Shown: piece by piece, positions 38,895-45,573 of the stretch
Layout of the letters: each line of letters opens with the position of its first letter
How positions within the stretch are numbered: the stretch's first letter is position 1
NCBI RefSeq assembly: GCF_001279585.1
Contig: NZ_LGEC01000126.1
Coordinates: 62,001-126,000 of the forward strand
Length of the DNA: 64,000 nucleotides
Source of the DNA: Nocardiopsis sp. NRRL B-16309
GTDB taxonomy: Bacteria; Actinomycetota; Actinomycetes; Streptosporangiales; Streptosporangiaceae
Direction of reading: 5' to 3'
The notes under the pieces: generated by a model
Told to the model about the DNA's origin: nothing
The model's database searches: none
Seen by the model: only the letters and a program-made list of their open reading frames with translations
Position numbers and translations under genes: made by a program

Positions 38895-40247
38895 CTACCC
38901 CGGAGCCATGTCGACAAAGCGGCTGTAGTGGCCCTGGAACGCGACGGTGACGTCGGCGGTGGGGCCGTTGCGGTGCTTGGCCACGATGATGTCGGCCTCG
39001 CCCGCGCGCGGCGACTCCTTGTCGTGCACGTCCTCGCGGTAGAGCAGGATGACCATGTCCGCGTCCTGTTCGATGCTGCCCGACTCACGCAGGTCGGACA
39101 CCTGGGGGCGCTTGTCGGTGCGCTGCTCGGGACCACGGTTGAGCTGCGACAGCGCCACGACCGGTACCTCCAGCTCCTTGGCCAGGAGCTTGAGGGAACG
39201 CGACATCTCCGAGACCTCCTGCTGGCGGCTCTCCACCCGGCCGGGCGAACTCATCAGCTGGAGGTAGTCGACGATGACCAGCTTGAGGTCGTGCTGCTGC
39301 TTGAGGCGGCGGCACTTGGCGCGGATCTCCATCATCGACATGTTCGGTGAGTCGTCGATGAACAGCGGCGCGCTGGCGACCTCGCCCATCCGTCTGGCCA
39401 GGCGGGCCCAGTCCTCGTCGGTCATCAGCCCCGAGCGCATGGTGTGCAGCGGTACCCGCGCCTCGGCCGAGAGCAGGCGCATGACGATCTCGTTGCGCCC
39501 CATCTCCAGGCTGAAGAAGACCGAGGTCATCTCGTTCTTGATCGACGCCGCCCGCGCGAAGTCCAGGGCCAGCGTGGACTTGCCCACGGCCGGCCGGGCG
39601 GCGATGATCACCATCTGGCCGGGGTGGAGGCCGTTGGTGAGGGCGTCGAAGTCGGCGAAGCCGGTGGGGACACCGGTGAGCGTGCCGTCGTGGGCGCCGA
39701 TCGCCTCGATCTCGTCGAGGGCGCCGGGCATGATGTCGCCGAGGACGACGTAGTCCTCGCCGGTGCGCTTCTCCGCGACCTTGTAGATCTCGGCCTGGGC
39801 GTGGTCGACGAGGTCGTCCACCTCGCCGTCGCCCGCGTAGCCGATCTGCGCGATGCGGGTCCCGACCTCCACCAGGCGGCGCAGGACCGCGCGGTCGGAG
39901 ACGATCTTGGCGTAGTAGCCCGCGTTGGCCGCGGTGGGGATGGCCTCGGTGAGCGTGTGCAGGTACGGCGCCCCGCCGACCCGGGCGGCCTCGCCGCGCT
40001 TGGTCAGCTCGGCGTTGACGGAGATGGCGTCGACGGGCTCGCCGCGGGAGAAGAGGTCGACGACGCTGTCGTAGATGATCTGGTGCGCCGGGCGGTAGAA
40101 GTCCGCGGAGCGGATGATCTCGACGACCTGGGTGATGGCGTCCTTGGACAGCAGCATGCCGCCCAGGACGCTCTGCTCGGCCTGGATGTCGTGGGGAGGG
40201 GTGCGCTCGTATCCGCCCTCTTCAGGTGGTTCCTCGGCGACACTCAC
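38895..40247 (-). CDS. dnaB: Replicative DNA helicase DnaB
   Basis: 450-residue hexameric replicative helicase. The N-terminal domain begins PPHDIQAEQSVLGGML; the RecA-like domain has Walker A ARPAVGKSTLALDFAR, Walker B LKLVIVDYLQLMSS and the arginine-finger region GSIEQDADMVILLYRED. The GTG at 40247 follows GGGGAGAG; the longer frame upstream is promoter sequence. No intein is present, unlike some actinobacterial DnaB genes. Its upstream region carries a cluster of DnaA boxes. A short CCGGGG-TAG-CCCCGG hairpin overlaps its stop codon. Confidence 0.95.
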   Translation of the reverse strand: MSVAEEPPEEGGYERTPPHDIQAEQSVLGGMLLSKDAITQVVEIIRSADFYRPAHQIIYDSVVDLFSRGEPVDAISVNAELTKRGEAARVGGAPYLHTLTEAIPTAANAGYYAKIVSDRAVLRRLVEVGTRIAQIGYAGDGEVDDLVDHAQAEIYKVAEKRTGEDYVVLGDIMPGALDEIEAIGAHDGTLTGVPTGFADFDALTNGLHPGQMVIIAARPAVGKSTLALDFARAASIKNEMTSVFFSLEMGRNEIVMRLLSAEARVPLHTMRSGLMTDEDWARLARRMGEVASAPLFIDDSPNMSMMEIRAKCRRLKQQHDLKLVIVDYLQLMSSPGRVESRQQEVSEMSRSLKLLAKELEVPVVALSQLNRGPEQRTDKRPQVSDLRESGSIEQDADMVILLYREDVHDKESPRAGEADIIVAKHRNGPTADVTVAFQGHYSRFVDMAPG

Positions 40248-40593
40248 GAACTCTCCCCACGCAGGCCCTGCCGCGGTCCGGGAACGGACCGCCCCCTCCA
40301 GGATGCCCCATGGCGGGCGCCGCGGAGGCCGCCGACGGGGGGCTGTGGACGGGCCCATACCACCATGTACGCGGCCCCGTAGGGGGTTGCGCGGACCGGT
40401 TGTGCACATCACCTGTGGATAACTTTCCAGGACTCCCCATACATAGCACTTGACCTGGGGAAACACCCACCGTGAGCAGTACGTGCAAGATGTCTCACAG
40501 CGGGAGTTTCCACAGGTTATCCACAGGCTTCGGCGGGGGTGTGGACAACTCCACATCCGGCCTCGAACGCGTGTCCGGTAATGTGGCCGGGTC
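40248..40593. promoter_or_regulatory. dnaB/MATE divergent region with DnaA boxes
   Basis: Three DnaA-box matches lie within 135 bp: TTATCCACA on the minus strand at 40414-40422, TTATCCACA on the plus strand at 40517-40525, and TTGTCCACA on the minus strand at 40540-40548; TTGTGCACA at 40400-40408 is a weaker match. The region is 346 bp, without a gene, and serves as the promoter region of dnaB and the MATE gene. DnaA could act here as a transcription factor. This is not the canonical dnaA-dnaN origin. Confidence 0.65.
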
Positions 40594-41943
40594 ATGCTCG
40601 GACTCCTGCCCGCCGCTCCCTTCCGGCACCGCCACGACCGCGAGATCCTCGCCCTCGCGATCCCCACGTTCTTCGCACTCGTCAGCGAACCCCTGTTCCT
40701 GCTGACCGACGCGGCCGTGGTCGGAACACTGGGCACACGGGCACTGGCCGGTCTGGGCGTGGCCGGCCAGGTGCTGCTGACCTTCGTCGCGGTGTGCGTC
40801 TTCCTCGCCTACGGCACCACGGCCGCGGTCGCGCGCCGGTTCGGCGCGGGTGACGTCGCGGGCGGGGTGCGCGACGGTGTGGACGGGATCTGGCTGGCGG
40901 TCCTGCTCGGCATGGCGGCCATCGCCGTCGGCTGGCCGCTGGGCCCCGCGCTCGTCGACCTCCTGGGCGCGTCGCCGGAGGTGGCGCCGTACGCCGTGAC
41001 CTACCTGCGCGTCAGTCTCCTGAGCACCCCGTTCCTGCTCATCGTGATGGCGGGCACCGGTGTGCTGCGCGGGCTCCAGGACGCCCGCACGCCGCTCGTG
41101 GTCGCCGTCGCCACCTACGCCGGGAACGCCGCGCTGTGCGCGGTGTTCGTCCTGGTCCTGGACTGGGGCATCGCCGGGTCGGCCTGGGCGACCGTCGTCG
41201 CCCAGGGCGCGGGCGCGTTCTGGTACGTGGCGACGATCGCCCGCACCGCCCGCCGCGAGGGGGTCTCGCTCCTGCCCACCGCGGCCGGACTGCGCGCCTC
41301 CGCCTCGGCGGGCTTCGCGCTGTTCCTGCGCAGCGTCTCGATGCGCGTGGTGGCGCTGGTGACCACGGCCGTCGCGGCGCGGCTGGGCGACGAGGCGATC
41401 GCCGCCCACCAGGTCTCGTACAACATCTGGGCGCTGCTGGTGTTCGCCATGGACGCCATCGCGATCGCCGGGCAGTCGATCATCGGCCGCTACCTGGGGG
41501 CGGGCGACGTCCGGGGCACCCGCGACGCCACCCGGCGCATGGTGGAGTGGGGTGTGCTGTCGGGGCTGGTGTTCGCCGTCCTGGTGATCGTGGTCCTGCC
41601 GTGGGCGTCGATCCCGTTCACCGACGATCCCCAGGTGCGGGTCCTCATCATGGCCACCCTGGTCGTGGTCGCCCTGCTCCAGCCGCTGAGCGGCGTCACG
41701 ATGGTCCTGGACGGCGTGCTGATGGGCGCCGGCGACCAGCGCTACCTCGCGTGGGCGTCCCTGTGGACGATGATGGCCTTCCTGCCGTGCGCCCTGCTGG
41801 TCCCCGTGTTCACCGGGAGCACCCTGTGGGGCCTGGTGGGGCTGTGGATCGCCTTCGCGGTGTGGATCCTGGCGCGCGCCCTCACCCTGGGCGCACGGGC
41901 CCGGGGCACCGCCTGGCTGGTCACCGGCGCCCGACGACCCTGA
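40594..41943 (+). CDS. MATE-family efflux transporter (DinF subgroup)
   Basis: 449 residues with about 12 hydrophobic segments. The MATE signature is visible twice in the two bundles: ILALAIPTFFALVSEPLFLLTDAAVVG at the N-terminus (given in parts, ILALAIPTFFAL and LLTDAAVVG) and FALFLRSVSMRV midway. DinF-type MATE proteins export cationic drugs or oxidised compounds using Na+ or H+. The ATG at 40594 lies 30 bp after the last DnaA-like element, without a strong ribosome-binding site. Monocistronic, followed by a hairpin. Confidence 0.87.
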   Translation: MLGLLPAAPFRHRHDREILALAIPTFFALVSEPLFLLTDAAVVGTLGTRALAGLGVAGQVLLTFVAVCVFLAYGTTAAVARRFGAGDVAGGVRDGVDGIWLAVLLGMAAIAVGWPLGPALVDLLGASPEVAPYAVTYLRVSLLSTPFLLIVMAGTGVLRGLQDARTPLVVAVATYAGNAALCAVFVLVLDWGIAGSAWATVVAQGAGAFWYVATIARTARREGVSLLPTAAGLRASASAGFALFLRSVSMRVVALVTTAVAARLGDEAIAAHQVSYNIWALLVFAMDAIAIAGQSIIGRYLGAGDVRGTRDATRRMVEWGVLSGLVFAVLVIVVLPWASIPFTDDPQVRVLIMATLVVVALLQPLSGVTMVLDGVLMGAGDQRYLAWASLWTMMAFLPCALLVPVFTGSTLWGLVGLWIAFAVWILARALTLGARARGTAWLVTGARRP

Positions 41944-41960
41944 ACTCCGGCTCCCGGAGC

Positions 41961-42000
41961 CCGGCCGCGTGCACGAGCACGGGTCCCGGCACGCGGCCGG
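41961..42000 (+). terminator. Terminator of the MATE gene
   Basis: CCGGCCGCGTGC (41961-41972) pairs perfectly with GCACGCGGCCGG (41989-42000). Confidence 0.75.
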
Positions 42001-42107
42001 ACCCGAAGACGGGCTCCGAACCCCCGAACCGGGGCCCGGGCAGGCCCCCGCCGACGGTCCGGGCACGGCGGCCGCCAGGCGGGTGGCGGCCCCGTGCCGT
42101 GCGTGTC

Positions 42108-42935
42108 CTACAGGGAGACGTCCAGTTCGCCGATGGCGGGACCGTGGAAGAAGGTCTCCATGCGCTCCGACGACGGGACCGGCGGGTAGCTGGGCAGTTC
42201 CTCCATCGTGAGCTCGGTGCCCGCGATCCGGCTCAGGTGGCTCAGCTGCTCGCGCACCGAACTCCTCACGTCCCGGCGCAGCTTCGGGAGCATCGAGTAC
42301 AGCTTGTCGCCCGGGCAGCTGGTCGCGTTGTAGTCCCGGTGCCCCACGATCGCGTCCTCGGGGTCCAGCCGGTAGACGAGGCACAGCCAGGCGCACGTCT
42401 CCACGAGCGAGGACATCAGTGCCGAGGGCGGGGTCGCGGAGGTGTACGTGCCCTCGTTCTCGATCCCGATGGTGTGCGAGTTGTGGTTGGCCACGTGCGC
42501 GCCGATCACGTGCCGCCCGTCGCGGATCGCCCGGAGCGTCTGGTCACGGCCCTCCATGATGTACCCGCCGCGGCTGATGGTGAGTTGCTGACCCGTGTCG
42601 TTCCAGCCGTTGTTGTCCATGTGGTGCCGTTGGATGGCCCTGGACAGGGCCCCCGCGTGCGACGTGGACATGTCGGACACGTTCCCCGTCGCGGTGTGGT
42701 GCACGACGATGTGCGTCGGTCCCTGGTCCAGGACCCGCACGCGTTGCCTGGGTGGGCGCGCCTTCCAGTCCGACCGTGTGTAGACCTTGGGTATCCCCGC
42801 GGCGGACGCGGGCCCCGTGGCACTCAGCCCCACCAGTCCCCCGAGGATCACGCCTCCGGAGACGAGCGCGGATCCGCGCAGCAGGGTCCTGCGGTCCAGG
42901 GAGCGAGCCGGTTGCGGATGGTTCTCTGCGGCCAT
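42108..42935 (-). CDS. Tat-exported N-acetylmuramoyl-L-alanine amidase (PGRP/amidase_2 type)
   Basis: 275 residues. The N-terminus has a twin-arginine signal: SLDRRTLLRGSAL, then hydrophobic VSGGVILGGLVGLSATGPASA with a likely cleavage after ASA near residue 45. The catalytic domain shows the zinc-binding HIVVHHTA and HRDYNATSCPGDKLY, with WNDTGQQ... and GAHVANHNSHTIGIENEGT typical of peptidoglycan recognition proteins. It should cleave the peptide from muramic acid in the cell wall. Tat export of PGRP amidases is common in actinomycetes. Its upstream region contains TTAC-GAAGA-GTAA, a possible operator. Confidence 0.9.
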   Translation of the reverse strand: MAAENHPQPARSLDRRTLLRGSALVSGGVILGGLVGLSATGPASAAGIPKVYTRSDWKARPPRQRVRVLDQGPTHIVVHHTATGNVSDMSTSHAGALSRAIQRHHMDNNGWNDTGQQLTISRGGYIMEGRDQTLRAIRDGRHVIGAHVANHNSHTIGIENEGTYTSATPPSALMSSLVETCAWLCLVYRLDPEDAIVGHRDYNATSCPGDKLYSMLPKLRRDVRSSVREQLSHLSRIAGTELTMEELPSYPPVPSSERMETFFHGPAIGELDVSL

Positions 42936-43075
42936 GGCGGTGTCTTCCTCCCGAATCTGGGCACCACGACAAAGGTGCTACTCAGGGGAAACGATATGTT
43001 ACGAAGAGTAATCAAAGCGCCGCATTCGCCGCCATGGCGTGTCAGAATCTGCCGGAATCCGCAGGTGGAGAGTAT
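42936..43075. other. Amidase upstream region
   Basis: Short gap between the amidase start and repeat array B; together with the array it makes a 548-bp stretch without a gene. It is poorer in GC around 42990-43015, where TTACGAAGAGTAA, an inverted repeat, lies close to likely promoter sequences for the amidase. Confidence 0.4.
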
Positions 43076-43433
43076 GGGAGCCGGAGGCTCTCCGTTGAGG
43101 GTGGAAGCCCCGCCCCCCGCGTAGCGTGCCCCGGGGGCGGTGGTGGGAGACGGGCGGGAAAGCGCGGGAGCCGGAGGCTCTCCGTTGAGGGTGGAAGCCC
43201 CGCCCCTCGCACAGCGCCCGGGGGCGGTGGTGGGAGACGGGCGGGAAAGCGCGGGAGCCGGAGGCTCTTCCGTTGAGGGTGGAAGCCCCGCCCCTCGCGT
43301 AGCGCACCACGGGGCGGTGGTGGGAGACGGGCGGGAAAGCGCGGGAGCCGCAGGCTCTCCCGTTGAGGGTGGAAGCCCCGCCCCCCGCGTAGCGCGCCCC
43401 GGGGGCGGTGGTGGGAGACGGGCGGGAAAGCGC
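43076..43433. repeat. Tandem repeat array B: four units of 87-90 bp with conserved hairpins
   Basis: Units begin at 43076, 43166, 43253 and 43343. Each has the hairpin GAGCC-GGA-GGCTC (loop GCA in the fourth), then TCCGTTGAGGGTGGAAGCCCC (one extra base in units 3 and 4; quoted length 21 split as TCCGTTGAGGG and TGGAAGCCCC), a GC-rich middle with GCCCC-G-GGGGC pairing, and GGTGGTGGGAGACGGGCGGG. Same architecture as array A (10187-10366). Units abut directly, without spacers. The third unit has a damaged second hairpin. Confidence 0.9.
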
Positions 43434-43465
43434 GGAGCCCCGCCTCTGTGCAGAGACGGGGCTCC
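43434..43465 (-). terminator. Terminator of the rpsF-ssb-rpsR-rplI operon
   Basis: GGAGCCCCGCCTCTG and CAGAGACGGGGCTCC pair with one G-T wobble around TG, 19 bp after the rplI stop and directly abutting repeat array B. Confidence 0.85.
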
Positions 43466-43483
43466 CGACGAGCCGGATCCTGG

Positions 43484-43930
43484 TCAGGAACCGACGACGT
43501 CCAGATTGATCGTCGCGGAGACCTCGGGGTGCAGGCGGACCTGGACCTTGTAGGCACCGACGGACTTGATCGGGTTCTTGATCTCGATCCGGCGCTTGTC
43601 CAGCTCGGGACCGCCGACGGCCTTGACGGCCTCGGCGACGTCCGCGGGCGTGACCGAACCGAACAGACGACCGCCCTCGCCCGCGCGCTGCTTGAGGCGC
43701 ACGGTGAGCGCACCGAGCCGGCCGGCGACCTGCTTGGCCTCGTCCAGGCTGCGGATGTCACGCGCGGAACGCGCGCGCTGGATCAGGTCGATCTGCTTCT
43801 GTCCGCCGCGCGTCCACCGAATGGCGAACCCGCGGGGCAGCAGGTAGTTGCGACCGTAACCGTTCTTCACCTCGACGACATCGCCGGGGGCTCCGAGACC
43901 GTTGACCTCGTGGGTCAAAATCAGCTTCAC
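43484..43930 (-). CDS. rplI: 50S ribosomal protein L9
   Basis: 148-residue bL9. The N-terminal RNA-binding domain is standard: MKLILTHEVNGLGAPGDVVE, then VKNGYGRNYLLPRGFA. A long connecting helix follows and a C-terminal domain with GRLFGSVTPADVAEAVKA. Start is a GTG with GGGAGG upstream. Last gene of the rpsF-ssb-rpsR-rplI operon, which ends at the hairpin at 43434-43465. Confidence 0.96.
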   Translation of the reverse strand: MKLILTHEVNGLGAPGDVVEVKNGYGRNYLLPRGFAIRWTRGGQKQIDLIQRARSARDIRSLDEAKQVAGRLGALTVRLKQRAGEGGRLFGSVTPADVAEAVKAVGGPELDKRRIEIKNPIKSVGAYKVQVRLHPEVSATINLDVVGS

Positions 43931-43957
43931 GACTAAAACCTCCCTCGGATATCGCCG

Positions 43958-44194
43958 TTAGCGAGTGGTGCTGGTGTAGGGCAGCAGGGCCACCTCACGC
44001 GCGTTCTTGATCGCCGTGGCGACGTCGCGCTGGTGCTGCGTGCAGTTTCCCGTCACGCGGCGGGCGCGGATCTTGCCGCGCTCGGAGATGAACTTGCGGA
44101 GAAGCGTGGTGTCCTTGTAGTCGATGTAGGACTGCTTCTCCTGGCAGAAGAGGCAAACCTTCTTCTTGGGCTTGCGCGCTGCCGGCTTCGCCAT
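43958..44194 (-). CDS. rpsR: 30S ribosomal protein S18 (zinc-type)
   Basis: 78-residue bS18. It begins AKPAARKPKKKVCLFCQEK and contains KDTTLLRKFISERGKI and the conserved RRVTGNCTQHQRDVATAIK. The cysteines of CLFC and the CTQH pair indicate the zinc-binding (C+) form; many actinomycetes also have a cysteine-free copy elsewhere in the genome, used when zinc is scarce. The ATG at 44194 follows GAAGGAGC; the longer frame is not conserved. Confidence 0.96.
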   Translation of the reverse strand: MAKPAARKPKKKVCLFCQEKQSYIDYKDTTLLRKFISERGKIRARRVTGNCTQHQRDVATAIKNAREVALLPYTSTTR

Positions 44195-44307
44195 CGTGGT
44201 GCTCCTTCGCAAGAGCCCCGGGGTCCTCCCGGGGATGGTCGGTGACATGTGGACAGTGGTCCGGCGCTCAGCGAGCGCCGAACCGGGTCAATCGCGGGGT
44301 GGAACGG

Positions 44308-44901
44308 CTAGAACGGGGGCTCGTCGGAGAATCCTCCGCCGCCGCCACCGAAACCGCCGCCGCCACCGCCGTTGGTCGCCCAGGGGTCGTCGGCCGGCGC
44401 GCCACCGCGGCCGCCGCCCTGACCACCCTGCTGGCCGCCGAATCCGCCGCCCTGGTTCCCGTAGCCGCCGCCCTGGGGCTGGCCGCCACCGAATCCGCCG
44501 CCGCCTCCACCGCCGAAGCCGCCTCCGCCGCCCGGGCGCTGCGTCTTGGTCACCTTGGCGGTGGCGCTGCGCAGAGCCGGGCCGACCTCGTCGACGTCGA
44601 TCTCGTAGACGGTCCGCTTCTCGCCCTCACGCGTCTCGTACGAGCGCTGCTTGAGGCGGCCCTGCACGATGACGCGCATGCCGCGCTGCAGGCTCTCGGC
44701 CACGTTCTCCGCGTACTGCCGCCAGACGGTGCAGGTGAGGAACATGGACTCGCCGTCCTTCCACTCCCCCGACGCCTTGTCGAAGTTGCGGGGCGTCGAG
44801 GCCACACGGAAGTTGGCGACCGCGGCTCCACTGGGCGTGAAGCGCAGTTCAGGGTCGTCGACGAGGTTGCCGACGAGCGTGATCTGGGTTTCGCCTGCCA
44901 T
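44308..44901 (-). CDS. ssb: Single-stranded DNA-binding protein
   Basis: 197 residues. The OB fold (1-~110) begins with TQITLVGNLVDDPELRFTPSG and includes RNFDKASGEWKDGESMF and VIVQGRLKQRSYETREG. The C-terminal 85 residues are a low-complexity Gly/Gln-rich linker (repeated GGGGGFGGG and GGQPQGGGYGN) ending in the protein-interaction tip SDEPPF. The tail is typical in kind but long. Its place in the rpsF operon marks it as the primary SSB. Confidence 0.95.
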   Translation of the reverse strand: MAGETQITLVGNLVDDPELRFTPSGAAVANFRVASTPRNFDKASGEWKDGESMFLTCTVWRQYAENVAESLQRGMRVIVQGRLKQRSYETREGEKRTVYEIDVDEVGPALRSATAKVTKTQRPGGGGGFGGGGGGGFGGGQPQGGGYGNQGGGFGGQQGGQGGGRGGAPADDPWATNGGGGGGFGGGGGGFSDEPPF

Positions 44902-45042
44902 GGATCGGCTCCGGTTCGAGATAGTCGGTTCAGGCGGATTCGCCTGGTCCCCTGATCATCCGCCCCGGTGACGACAGTTCATCGCCGACGGGATGCTCCG
45001 GGGCAGGGGGTGCGGCGCGGGCGCCGCCATGAGAGACGAGCT

Positions 45043-45333
45043 CTAGTGGACCTCGGGGCGGAGCACCTTGGTCCGGAGCACGGCCTCGGCGATCCCGAGC
45101 TGGCGGTCCAGCTCCTTGACCGTGGCGGGCTCGGCCGACAGGTCGATGACCGCGTAGATGCCCTCGGAGTTCTTGTCGATGTCGTAGGCGAGACGGCGCT
45201 TGCCCCAGATGTCGACCTTCTCCACCGAGCCGCCGTCGTTGCGGACGACACCCAGGAAGTTCTCCAGCGACGGGGCGACGGTGCGCTCGTCGAGGTTGGG
45301 GTCGAGGATGACCATGATTTCGTAACGACGCAT
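45043..45333 (-). CDS. rpsF: 30S ribosomal protein S6
   Basis: 96-residue bS6, starting at the ATG 45333 with GAGGAGG nearby upstream (the longer frame upstream is leader). MRRYEIMVILDPNLDERTV, the GGSVEKVDIWGKRRLAYDI core and EGIYAVIDLSA are standard. First gene of the operon rpsF-ssb-rpsR-rplI. The leader of roughly 150 nt might carry S6/S18 autoregulation, but I could not identify the motif with confidence. Confidence 0.96.
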   Translation of the reverse strand: MRRYEIMVILDPNLDERTVAPSLENFLGVVRNDGGSVEKVDIWGKRRLAYDIDKNSEGIYAVIDLSAEPATVKELDRQLGIAEAVLRTKVLRPEVH

Positions 45334-45521
45334 AGGCGTACGTTCCTCCTCTGGACTGTCGCGGCCATGGAATCTCCATGGCAGGAGGGCAGGAGCCCGC
45401 GGCCTGTCGCCACCCTTGGTGGTGGGACGCCGCACGGGCTCTGAGCCATACAGCTGCCAAGAATACCAGCGGGAGGGGACCACCGGGGCTGCCTGTGGAC
45501 GGCCCTCCCCCCACACGCAGC

Positions 45522-45555
45522 GGGGGCCGGTGCGCGCTCGCGCGCACCGGCCCCC
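45522..45555 (-). terminator. Terminator of the PBP gene
   Basis: GGGGGCCGGTGCGCG and CGCGCACCGGCCCCC form a perfect 15-bp stem with a 4-nt loop, 18 bp after the PBP stop. Confidence 0.85.
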
Positions 45556-45573
45556 GTCGTTCAGCGGAGCGGG

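Noticed and set aside
40248..40593. Chromosomal replication origin
   Set aside because: Only three good DnaA boxes, no dnaA or dnaN beside it and no AT-rich unwinding region; better explained as a dnaB regulatory region.
43076..43433. CRISPR array
   Set aside because: Units are contiguous and nearly identical over 87-90 bp, with no variable spacers of fixed length and no cas genes.
43070..43440. Small proteins encoded by the repeat units (repeated RAFPPVSHHRP and GFHPQR peptides)
   Set aside because: The frame breaks between units, array A's period is not a multiple of three, and the conserved feature is base pairing, not protein sequence.
45334..45573. S6:S18 autoregulatory leader of rpsF
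   Set aside because: The known motif needs a specific CCG bulge context that I could not place with confidence; a covariance search would decide.
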